Positions 1-5,026 of a stretch of DNA of 5,026 nucleotides are shown here, piece after piece. A program made the position numbers and the translations under genes. The notes beneath the pieces are model-generated. The model was not told where the DNA came from and made no database searches. It was given only the letters and a program-made list of their open reading frames with translations. Source of the stretch: Burkholderiales bacterium (lineage in GTDB: Bacteria > Pseudomonadota > Gammaproteobacteria > Burkholderiales > SG8-39); assembly GCA_919902965.1 (NCBI GenBank), contig CAKKSJ010000243.1, positions 1 to 5,026 on the forward strand. The letters are read 5' to 3'. Positions within the stretch are counted from its first letter, which is position 1, and every line of letters starts with the position of its first letter.

Positions 1-39
1 GCATGAAAACAACCCCAAGCCCTTGTCGTTTTTATCCAT

Positions 40-90
40 AACCCTGTTTTCTGAACGGATGTGCTTTTCATCCGTTCAGAAAACAGGGTT
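40..90. repeat. Perfect 22-bp inverted repeat (hairpin) with 7-base loop
   Basis: The left arm 40-61 and right arm 69-90 are exact reverse complements, with a 7-base loop TGCTTTT at 62-68. The outer end reads AACCCTG and the mirror end CAGGGTT. The arms are less GC-rich than the flanking genes. No T-run follows on either strand (GGCGCG on the right, TATGGATAAA when read leftward), so this is not a standard intrinsic terminator. It could be a repeat-family palindrome, a small mobile-element remnant, an RNase III-type duplex or a Rho-independent terminator without a U-tract. The pairing is directly visible; the role is unknown. Confidence 0.9.
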
Positions 91-91
91 G

Positions 92-107
92 GCGCGCGCG
101 AGCGCGC
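92..107 (+). repeat. GC-only hairpin with GCGA tetraloop
   Basis: GCGCGC at 92-97 and GCGCGC at 102-107 can pair around the loop GCGA at 98-101. On the plus-strand RNA this loop fits the stable GNRA tetraloop pattern. It starts two bases after the large inverted repeat, so a plus-strand transcript would carry two hairpins in tandem. No T-run follows. Alternating GC tracts also arise by chance in GC-rich DNA, so functional significance is uncertain. Confidence 0.5.
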
Positions 108-148
108 AATGGCCGCTCCTGGCACGCGTCTGAATCTAGTGCGCCGTA

Positions 149-154
149 TATAAT
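149..154 (+). promoter_or_regulatory. Probable sigma-70 -10 box TATAAT upstream of the 177 gene
   Basis: An exact TATAAT lies in an AT-rich patch inside otherwise GC-rich DNA, 22 bases before the ATG at 177. Transcription would start near 160-162, giving a leader of about 15 bases. I find no convincing TTGACA-like -35 box at 16-18 bp spacing and no extended -10 TG, so the promoter may need an activator, or the match may be chance. Confidence 0.5.
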
Positions 155-176
155 TCGATAGAATCAAGTCTCCAGC

Positions 177-707
177 ATGCGCCTGCACCAGTTAAAACTC
201 GACTTCATTGCGGAACAGGATCGCCTGTTGCTGCGCGTGAGTACCGATAATCAGCTTGAGATGCGCCTGTGGCTGACGCGACGCGCCCTGCGTCTGTTGT
301 GGCCGCAGTTGGTGCAGATGGTCCGTTCCTCGCCCGAGGTCGCGCTGCAAAGCAACCCGCAGGCGCGCGACGCCCTGGTCGGCATGCAGCATGAGCAGGC
401 GCTGCTTCAGGCGAACTTCGCTACCCCGTTCGAGGAAACGCCGCGCGCGATGCCCCTGGGTACCGAACCCATCCTGGTGGCGCGTATTCAGACCAGCAAA
501 GACGAGGCAGGCAAGCAGGTGCTGGGTCTGTTGCCACAGCAGGGACAGGGCATACACCTGACTCTGGACAACACCCTTTTGCACTCCCTGTGCAAGCTGC
601 TGCAGAACGCGGTGGCTAAATCCGACTGGGATATCGTGCTGGAACTGCCTAGCCTGCCGCTTCGGGATGAAAGCGAGGATGCGGCCGCGCCAAAAACGGT
701 GAACTAG
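177..707 (+). CDS. Conserved-looking protein of unknown function (176 aa)
   Basis: I do not recognise a named family. The protein is predicted to be soluble, with no signal peptide or hydrophobic membrane segment. The N-terminal part (residues 5-45) alternates basic and hydrophobic residues and includes RLWLTRRALRLLWPQL at about 30-45. A glutamine- and alanine-rich stretch lies at about 56-82. The C-terminal part (about 114-160) ends in a helix-like HSLCKLLQNAVAKSDW, followed by a charged tail. Codon use and GC content resemble the neighbours, and the longest antisense frame over it lacks any recognisable motif, so it is probably a real gene. The ATG has no clear Shine-Dalgarno (preceding bases AAGTCTCCAGC), but a TATAAT box sits just upstream, which supports this start. 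Its stop codon overlaps that of the convergent yheS gene. It appears to be monocistronic within the window. Confidence 0.75.
   Translation: MRLHQLKLDFIAEQDRLLLRVSTDNQLEMRLWLTRRALRLLWPQLVQMVRSSPEVALQSNPQARDALVGMQHEQALLQANFATPFEETPRAMPLGTEPILVARIQTSKDEAGKQVLGLLPQQGQGIHLTLDNTLLHSLCKLLQNAVAKSDWDIVLELPSLPLRDESEDAAAPKTVN
704..707. other. Shared CTAG: overlapping stop codons of convergent genes
   Basis: The palindrome CTAG provides TAG at 705-707 for the plus-strand gene and TAG at 704-706 for yheS on the minus strand. The two genes therefore meet with a 4-base overlap and no intergenic space, so any terminator for either gene must lie inside the other's coding sequence. Confidence 0.9.
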
Positions 708-2584
708 CCGAGTTGCTCCAGCTCGGCCTGCAGCGCCAGCCATTCTTCTTCCGCCCTGCTCAGTTCGGCGGCAAGTTTGCCTTCGCGCACCAGCTCAAGC
801 TTGAACTTATTCGCTTCCGCATAGCTCTCCGGATCGGCCAGCCATTTGCCCAGGAACGCGCGTTCGCGCTCCAGTTCAGCGATGCGTTTGTCCAGCTTGG
901 CCAGGCGCTGCGTCAGCGGCTTTTTCTGCGCATAGCGCCGGTTGCGCGCATCGGCTTCATCGCGCTTTTGCTGTTTGCGCGTCGTCCCGCCCGGCTCGAC
1001 GCCGACGCTGCCCGTTTCGCGCTGGCGCAACCAGTCACGGTAGTCATCCAGATCACCATCGAAGGGCTGCACCGCAGAGTTGGCCACCAGCCACAAACTG
1101 TCAGCAGTGGTGCGCAGCAGGTGTCGATCGTGCGATACCAGCACGATCGCGCCGTCGTACTCCTGCAGCGCGAGCGTGAGCGCATGGCGCATTTCCAGAT
1201 CCAGGTGATTGGTCGGCTCATCCAGTAACAACAGGTTAGGGCGCTGCCACACCAGCAGGGCGAGTGCCAGCCTGGCTTTTTCGCCGCCGGAAAATGGCGC
1301 AATCGGATCCAGCGCCATGTCACCGCGAAAATCGAAGCCCCCGAGGAAATCGCGCAATTCCTGTTCGCGGGTGCGTTGATCCAGCCGCAGCATATGCTGC
1401 AGCGGCGATTCATCCGGCCGCAGCACCTCGATCTGGTGCTGGGCGAAATAGCCGATGGCCAGGCCCTTGCCTTCCTGGCGCGTACCTTGCAGGGGAGCGA
1501 GCGCGCCTGCCAGGAGTTTGATCAATGTCGATTTGCCGGCGCCATTGCGCCCGAGAAGCCCGATGCGTCCGCCCGCCGCTATGCTGAGCTTGATCCCTGC
1601 GAGCACTGCAATTCCGTCATAGCCGGCCGCGGCCTCGTCCAGGACGAGCAAAGGATCGGGACCGGCCAGCGGCTCGCGCATGCGAAAGTCGAAGGGCGTA
1701 TCCACGTGGGCCGGCGAGATCACTTCCATGCGCGCCAGGGCCTTCAGCCGGCTCTGCGCCTGGCGCGCCTTGGTGGCCTTGGCGCGAAAGCGCTCGACGT
1801 AGGAGTGCAGATGTGCAATCTCGCGCTGCTGTTTCTGGTAGGCCGCCTGCTGCTGCGCAAGCTGCATGGCGCGCTGCTCCTCGAACGCCGAGTAGTTCCC
1901 CGTATACAGCTTCACCTTGCATTGTTCGATTGCCAGGATATGCCCGACGGTACCGTCGAGAAAATCCCTGTCGTGCGATATTGCGAGCAGCGTTCCGGGA
2001 TAGTCGCGCAGCCATTGCTCGAGCCAGATCACAGCGTCCAGATCGAGGTGGTTGGTGGGCTCGTCCAGCAGCAGCAGGTCCGAGCGGCACATGAGCGCGC
2101 GCGCAAGTTTCAGGCGCATGCGCCAGCCGCCGGAGAAGGCGTCCACTTCTTGCTCCAGTTCTTCGGCAGCGAAGCCCAGTCCGTGCATCAGGCTGGCGGC
2201 GCGGCTGCGCGCGGTATATCCGCCGGCGTGCTCGAACGCTTCGTAAAGGCTCGCAAGACGCTCGCCCTGGTCGTGTTCGTGCGCGCGGGCGAGTTCCAGC
2301 TCGAGCGTGCGCAGGGGCGCATCGCCATCGATGACGAATTCGATCGCCGCCTGTGCGCTCGCCGGAATATCCTGCGCCACATGCGCAACTGCGAGCCGTC
2401 CGGGCAGTTCCAGGTCGCCCGCTTCCTGGTGCAGCTCACCCAGCAGCAGCGCGAACAGGCTCGACTTGCCGCAGCCGTTCGGCCCCACCACGCCGATCTT
2501 CTGGCCGGCGTGCAAAGTGAGATCGACGCTTTCGAGCAGCACCTTGCTGCCGCGCGCGAGTATGAGTTGGCGAAGTGTGATCAT
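704..2584 (-). CDS. yheS: ABC-F family ATPase, YheS type
   Basis: This is a soluble, ribosome-associated ATPase with two fused nucleotide-binding domains and no transmembrane segments. ABC-F proteins bind the ribosomal E site and help restart stalled translation; the precise role of YheS is less settled. Domain 1 has Walker A GPNGCGKSS (residues 34-42, with Ser instead of the usual final Thr), signature FSGGWRMRL (150-158), Walker B with D174-E175 and switch SHDRDFL (203-209). The linker at about 232-296 is rich in Gln, Arg and Lys and includes ERFRAKATKARQAQSR, the P-site tRNA interaction region typical of ABC-F proteins. Domain 2 has GRNGAGKST (345-353), FSGGEKARL (431-439), D455-E456 and SHDRHLL (484-490). 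A charged, probably coiled-coil tail covers about 535-626. The 626-aa length and motif wording match E. coli YheS as I recall it, better than Uup, EttA or YbiT. The ATG has only a weak Shine-Dalgarno. Both catalytic glutamates are present, so it looks intact. Confidence 0.95.
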   Translation of the reverse strand: MITLRQLILARGSKVLLESVDLTLHAGQKIGVVGPNGCGKSSLFALLLGELHQEAGDLELPGRLAVAHVAQDIPASAQAAIEFVIDGDAPLRTLELELARAHEHDQGERLASLYEAFEHAGGYTARSRAASLMHGLGFAAEELEQEVDAFSGGWRMRLKLARALMCRSDLLLLDEPTNHLDLDAVIWLEQWLRDYPGTLLAISHDRDFLDGTVGHILAIEQCKVKLYTGNYSAFEEQRAMQLAQQQAAYQKQQREIAHLHSYVERFRAKATKARQAQSRLKALARMEVISPAHVDTPFDFRMREPLAGPDPLLVLDEAAAGYDGIAVLAGIKLSIAAGGRIGLLGRNGAGKSTLIKLLAGALAPLQGTRQEGKGLAIGYFAQHQIEVLRPDESPLQHMLRLDQRTREQELRDFLGGFDFRGDMALDPIAPFSGGEKARLALALLVWQRPNLLLLDEPTNHLDLEMRHALTLALQEYDGAIVLVSHDRHLLRTTADSLWLVANSAVQPFDGDLDDYRDWLRQRETGSVGVEPGGTTRKQQKRDEADARNRRYAQKKPLTQRLAKLDKRIAELERERAFLGKWLADPESYAEANKFKLELVREGKLAAELSRAEEEWLALQAELEQLG

Positions 2585-2600
2585 ATTGGCTTGGAATTCT

Positions 2601-2617
2601 TCCGCGACGGGCGCGGA
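2601..2617. repeat. Short GC-rich hairpin in the yheS leader
   Basis: TCCGCG at 2601-2606 and CGCGGA at 2612-2617 form a 6-bp stem with a 5-base loop, 16 bases upstream of the yheS ATG. If yheS has its own promoter in this gap, the hairpin would sit in its 5' leader. A 6-bp GC stem is common by chance. Confidence 0.3.
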
Positions 2618-2640
2618 GGTCTTGCTCTAAGCGGTCTTAC

Positions 2641-2683
2641 CTGCATCTTTTGCACCTGGCCGGATATTCGCCGGGAGATGCAG
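2641..2683. repeat. Inverted repeat between the Trm112-like gene and yheS
   Basis: CTGCATCT at 2641-2648 and AGATGCAG at 2676-2683 are exact reverse complements (8 bp). Within the 27-base interval, CCGG at 2660-2663 and CCGG at 2671-2674 can form a small inner stem. It begins 22 bases past the Trm112-like stop. Reading leftward, the arm is followed by GTAAGACCGC, not a T-run, so a terminator call is weak. It may mark the end of the exbB-to-trm112 transcript or lie in the yheS leader. Apart from this and the adjacent 6-bp hairpin, I see no clear promoter in 2585-2705. Confidence 0.4.
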
Positions 2684-2705
2684 AGGCGCTGCGCGCTGAC
2701 CGACC

Positions 2706-2891
2706 TCAGGATTGAATTTCTTCGGCGGGATCGAGCTTGCGCGCCTCGTCCTCGAGCATTACGGGTATGCCGTCGCGGATATGGAAGGCCAGACGGTCGG
2801 CCTTGCAGACGAGTTCCTGTTCGGCCTTGCGGTAGAGCAGTGGCCCCTTGCAGATCGGACACACCAGAATATCAAGCAGTCTTGAGTCCAT
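2706..2891 (-). CDS. ycaR: Trm112/YcaR-family small protein
   Basis: This 61-aa protein matches the Trm112 family found next to lpxK and kdsB in many proteobacteria. The zinc-ribbon-like part shows CPIC (C11, C14) and a third cysteine, C29, in ELVCKADRLAF. The family hallmark RDGIPVMLEDEAR follows at residues 39-51. In eukaryotes and archaea Trm112 is an obligate partner that stabilises methyltransferases; the bacterial role is not well defined. Residue 37 is His where most members I recall have Pro (FPIRDG), a small oddity. The start is well supported: TGAGGA lies 6 bases upstream of the ATG, and the N-terminus MDSRLLDILVCP aligns with the family from residue 1. It is transcribed with lpxK, 77 bases downstream of its stop, and a strong hairpin occupies that gap. 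Confidence 0.93.
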   Translation of the reverse strand: MDSRLLDILVCPICKGPLLYRKAEQELVCKADRLAFHIRDGIPVMLEDEARKLDPAEEIQS

Positions 2892-2897
2892 TGAGAG

Positions 2898-2903
2898 TCC
2901 TCA
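2898..2903 (-). promoter_or_regulatory. Ribosome binding site of the Trm112-like gene
   Basis: The minus strand reads TGAGGA, then CTCTCA, then ATG, giving a near-consensus Shine-Dalgarno at 6-base spacing. It lies only four bases below the base of the hairpin at 2908-2962, so folding could influence its accessibility. Confidence 0.75.
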
Positions 2904-2907
2904 CTAT

Positions 2908-2962
2908 ACGAGGGGACCCGGCAGGGAAAGGAAGGGGTCCCTCCCCTTCCTTGGCCCCTCGT
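2908..2962. repeat. Two-part hairpin in the lpxK-trm112 intergenic region
   Basis: An inner perfect 10-bp stem pairs AAGGAAGGGG (2928-2937) with CCCCTTCCTT (2943-2952) around a 5-base loop TCCCT. An outer 8-bp stem pairs ACGAGGGG (2908-2915) with CCCCTCGT (2955-2962). A competing pairing exists: GGGACCC (2913-2919) with GGGTCCC (2935-2941), which excludes both stems. No T-run follows in either direction, so an intrinsic terminator is unlikely. Its position directly before the Trm112-like Shine-Dalgarno fits an mRNA processing, stability or translation element, or a small palindromic repeat. Confidence 0.75.
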
Positions 2963-2968
2963 GCTCCC

Positions 2969-3979
2969 CTAAACCGGACGTCTAACAGCATTGCTGTCAG
3001 ACGCACTTAGTTTCGCCAGGATAAATTCGAAAAATGCCGGTGCCAGTTCAGCCTCGACCTGCAGCGCATGCCAATTCTCGCGCGCAAACGCTTCGCATTT
3101 TACCGCATCCTTCTCGGTCATAAGCACGGCTTCGCAATCGCCGAAGTCAAGATCGCCCGGCGCGTAAGCGTGGTGATCCGCAAACGCGTGATTCACCGTA
3201 GCCAAACCCAGGCCCGCCAACTGGTCGAAAAAGCGCTTCGGGTTGCCTATGCCTGCCACAGCGTGCAGCTTTTCTTTATGCAGGAACGCCGCAGCCGGCG
3301 TGCTATCGCGCGGGGCGGCCACGCGCCGGAAGCTTTCGCCGCGCAAGTCCATGCGATATGCCGGACTGCGCTTTGCAGGCGGAGCCGAATTGACCACCCA
3401 GGCGTCGACCTGGCGCGAAAGCGGTTCGCGCAGCGGTCCCGCGGGCAACAAGAATCCATTGCCTGCGCCGCGCGCGTCCTCGACTGCAATTTCGATGTCG
3501 CGTGCAAGGCCGTAGTGCTGCAGACCGTCGTCGAGTATCAGCACATCGCAGTCCGGATGAGCGGCGAGCAGACCCAGGGCGGCCCCTGCGCGGTCCTGCC
3601 CTATCCATACCGGACAGCCGCTTGCGCGCGCCAGCAGCAGCGGCTCGTCACCGACCAGTTCCACCGGGCTGGAGGCGGCAACCGCCATCGACACCTCCGC
3701 GCTGCCCCGGTAACCGCGGCTGACGATGCCAGGCTTGCGTCCGCTTTGTTTCAGCATGGCGGCCAGCCGCAGCACCAGCGGCGTCTTGCCGGTCCCGCCC
3801 GCTACCAGATTGCCCACGACTATCACCGCCACCGGCAGTCTCACCGTGCGCAGGGCGCCACTGCGATATGCGCGCCGGCGCAAACTCATCAGCAGGCGAT
3901 ACAGCAGGCTCGCCGGCCACAAGGCAAGCGACAGCGCACTAAGGCGATACCAGTGTTTTTCCGGAAAGCTTGCTCGCAC
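2969..3979 (-). CDS. lpxK: Tetraacyldisaccharide 4'-kinase LpxK
   Basis: LpxK phosphorylates the 4' position of the tetraacyl disaccharide 1-phosphate to give lipid IVA, a late step of lipid A synthesis on the cytoplasmic face of the inner membrane. The 336-aa length is normal for the family. A hydrophobic, basic N-terminus (about 10-38) would anchor it to the membrane. The P-loop GNLVAGGTGKT covers 56-66, followed by SRGYRG (87-92), VGDEPLLLA (109-117), LDDGLQH (149-155), LLPAGPLREP (177-186), GIGNPKRFF (243-251), FADHHAY (266-272) and TEKDAVK (288-294). From family knowledge the GDE aspartate and a DHH histidine are candidate catalytic residues, and both are present. The start is GTG, with AAGGG six bases upstream. 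The next internal Met (31) would delete the N-terminal helix, so GTG is preferred. It lies 35 bases after exbD, probably in the same operon. Confidence 0.96.
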   Translation of the reverse strand: MRASFPEKHWYRLSALSLALWPASLLYRLLMSLRRRAYRSGALRTVRLPVAVIVVGNLVAGGTGKTPLVLRLAAMLKQSGRKPGIVSRGYRGSAEVSMAVAASSPVELVGDEPLLLARASGCPVWIGQDRAGAALGLLAAHPDCDVLILDDGLQHYGLARDIEIAVEDARGAGNGFLLPAGPLREPLSRQVDAWVVNSAPPAKRSPAYRMDLRGESFRRVAAPRDSTPAAAFLHKEKLHAVAGIGNPKRFFDQLAGLGLATVNHAFADHHAYAPGDLDFGDCEAVLMTEKDAVKCEAFARENWHALQVEAELAPAFFEFILAKLSASDSNAVRRPV

Positions 3980-4014
3980 TTCCTGCCCTTCCCGGCGAGA
4001 ACCGCTGCGCCGGG

Positions 4015-4434
4015 TTACTTGGTTTGCGTTTGCGTGGCGAAGGAAATATGGCCGTATCCGGCCATCCGCGAGGCTTCCATGACGTGGATCACCGACTGGT
4101 GGGTCGCGTTGGCGTCGGCATTGATCACTACGACCGGTTCCTTGAGTTCGCCCGCGGCCCGGCGCATCTCATCGGAAAATCCGGCCACGTCGCGGAACGC
4201 AACCGGCCTGCGATTGATGGTGTACTGCCCGCCGGCGTTGACGGTGATATTGATTTCGTTGGGTCGCTCCAGCTGTTTTTGCGCATCCGCGGTAGGCAGA
4301 TTGATCTGCAGTTCGGCGAACTTGGAATAGGTGGTGGTAATCATGAGGAATATCAGGATCACCAGCAGTACGTCTATCAGCGGGATCAGATTCATCTCCA
4401 GGGGTTCCCTGGAGTGGAAGCGCTGAAAATTCAT
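4015..4434 (-). CDS. exbD: ExbD/TolR-family biopolymer transport protein
   Basis: ExbD is the single-span partner of ExbB in a proton-motive-force-driven inner-membrane complex that energises envelope processes, classically TonB-dependent uptake. The 139-aa protein has a short cytoplasmic N-terminus, one membrane helix at about 16-36 (LIPLIDVLLVILIFLM) and a periplasmic domain from about 44 to the end. The essential membrane aspartate of the family is present as D21 in PLIDVLLV. The C-terminal part has the usual HQSVIHVMEASRMAGYGHISFAT wording (split here as HQSVIHVMEAS and GYGHISFAT). The ATG overlaps the exbB stop in ATGA, so translation is probably coupled. No tonB gene is visible, so the energised partner is unknown. 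TolR is an alternative name, but no tol genes adjoin and the pairing with lpxK favours the ExbD label. Confidence 0.93.
   Translation of the reverse strand: MNFQRFHSREPLEMNLIPLIDVLLVILIFLMITTTYSKFAELQINLPTADAQKQLERPNEINITVNAGGQYTINRRPVAFRDVAGFSDEMRRAAGELKEPVVVINADANATHQSVIHVMEASRMAGYGHISFATQTQTK
4431..4434 (-). other. ATGA overlap coupling exbB and exbD
   Basis: The minus strand reads ATGA: ATG (4434-4432) starts exbD and TGA (4433-4431) ends exbB. AGGA lies only two to three bases before the ATG, too close for ideal initiation, so re-initiation by ribosomes finishing exbB is the likely mode, keeping subunit synthesis linked. Confidence 0.85.
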
Positions 4435-5026
4435 ATCCTGCTGGGGACCTGCTGTGACTTGGCGTCGTCAAAGTCGAGACGTTCACCATGAATCAGGTCT
4501 ACCAGCTTGCTCGCCTGCTGCTCCATCTCCACCAGGAAACTCTCCACCTTGGCGCGGAAATGGCGGTAGAAGATCATGGCCGGAATCGCGACCACCAGTC
4601 CTAGCGCGGTGTTGTAGAGCGCCACCGAAATGCCATGCGCCAGCACCTGGGGATTCGTGCCCGAGGGCGATTGTGAGCCGAAGATTTCGATCATGCCCAC
4701 CACGGTACCGAACAAGCCCATCAGCGGCGCGATGGTGGCCAGCGTCCCCAGCGTGGTGAGGAAGCGCTCCAGTTCATGCGACACTGCGTGTCCGGCCTCT
4801 TCGATGGCTTCCTTCATGACGTAGCGCGAACTTCTGTGATTTCTCAGACCGGCGGCGAGCACCTGCCCCAGCGGAGAATCCTTGGCAAGCTGGTCCAGCA
4901 TCTGCGCATTCACACCCTGCTGCCGATAAGCGACGACCACCTTCCCGAACAAATCCGCGGGCACGATTTTATCTTTGCGCAGCATCATCAGGCGCTCGAT
5001 GATCAGGGCTACCGCGATGACCGAGG
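4431..5026 (-). CDS. exbB: ExbB/TolQ/MotA-family proton channel subunit, 5' end outside the window
   Basis: This is the multi-span partner of ExbD in the proton channel. The reading frame is open to the right edge; the residues before the Met at 4988 read SVIAVALIIERL, the end of the expected first membrane helix, so that Met is internal and the gene is truncated by the window. About 197 codons are visible. Numbered from the 4988 Met, a cytoplasmic region includes SPLGQVLAAGLRN (38-50), then membrane helix 2 at about 79-103 (TIAPLMGLFGTVVGMI) and helix 3 at about 119-141 (GISVALYNTALGLVVAIPAM), then a charged tail. The GLFGTVVG and GLVVAIPA motifs are typical. In helix 3, V122 occupies the place where many ExbB and TolQ proteins have Glu (GIAEAL or GISEAL), while T127 is retained. 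The stop overlaps the exbD ATG by four bases. Confidence 0.93.
   Translation of the reverse strand, partial: SVIAVALIIERLMMLRKDKIVPADLFGKVVVAYRQQGVNAQMLDQLAKDSPLGQVLAAGLRNHRSSRYVMKEAIEEAGHAVSHELERFLTTLGTLATIAPLMGLFGTVVGMIEIFGSQSPSGTNPQVLAHGISVALYNTALGLVVAIPAMIFYRHFRAKVESFLVEMEQQASKLVDLIHGERLDFDDAKSQQVPSRI

Noticed and set aside
40..90. Standard Rho-independent terminator
   Set aside because: The stem is strong, but neither strand has the T-rich tract that must follow it.
120..135. Sigma-54-like promoter beginning TGGCACG upstream of the 177 gene
   Set aside because: The -24 half matches, but the expected GC of the -12 element at the right spacing is absent; the bases there are AA within TGAAT.
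192..743. Minus-strand open frame opposite the unknown 177-707 gene, running into yheS
   Set aside because: It overlaps the yheS C-terminus in another frame and shows no motif. The plus-strand frame has a promoter-like box and a more protein-like sequence, so it is the better choice, although neither product is identified.
1376..3010. Long plus-strand open frame of 544 codons antisense to yheS and the Trm112-like gene
   Set aside because: It lies opposite two well-identified genes, crosses their intergenic region, and its translation has no recognisable motif. Long antisense frames are expected opposite GC-rich coding sequence.
3068..4330. Plus-strand open frame of 420 codons antisense to lpxK and exbD
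   Set aside because: It spans the lpxK-exbD junction on the wrong strand, and the translation is rich in Arg, Gln and Ala with no domain. The minus-strand products are unmistakable.
4431..4988. Complete exbB gene starting at the ATG at 4988
   Set aside because: The frame continues upstream in conserved membrane-helix residues (SVIAVALIIERL), and starting at 4988 would remove the first transmembrane helix.

Overview
The window looks like chromosomal DNA of a Gram-negative proteobacterium, most likely a betaproteobacterium (an inference from gene order and protein style, not a database match). GC content is high by eye. lpxK implies a lipopolysaccharide outer membrane. The order exbB, exbD, lpxK, Trm112-family gene is one I associate with beta- and gammaproteobacteria. 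I see no transposase, integrase, CRISPR array, tRNA or rRNA.

Layout: positions 1-176 are non-coding and hold a perfect 22-bp inverted repeat, a small GC-only hairpin and a probable TATAAT promoter box. A conserved-looking protein of unknown function (177-707) is read rightward. Everything to its right is read leftward: from the right edge exbB (5' end outside the window), exbD, lpxK, a Trm112/YcaR-like gene, then the ABC-F ATPase gene yheS. The unknown gene and yheS converge and share the four bases CTAG, which supply a TAG stop on each strand.

How the genes relate: ExbB and ExbD form an inner-membrane proton-driven motor with a periplasmic arm, and their genes overlap by four bases. LpxK is the lipid A 4'-kinase and follows exbD after 35 bases. 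The Trm112-like gene follows after 77 bases that can fold into a strong hairpin just ahead of its ribosome binding site. yheS encodes a ribosome-associated ATPase and may be a separate unit after a 121-base gap. kdsB, which often follows the Trm112-like gene, is not in that position.

The protein-coding content is mostly housekeeping and I see no new multi-gene system. The points most worth a second look are the perfect hairpin near the left edge, the structured lpxK-trm112 intergenic region, and a valine in ExbB where many ExbB/TolQ proteins carry a conserved membrane glutamate.
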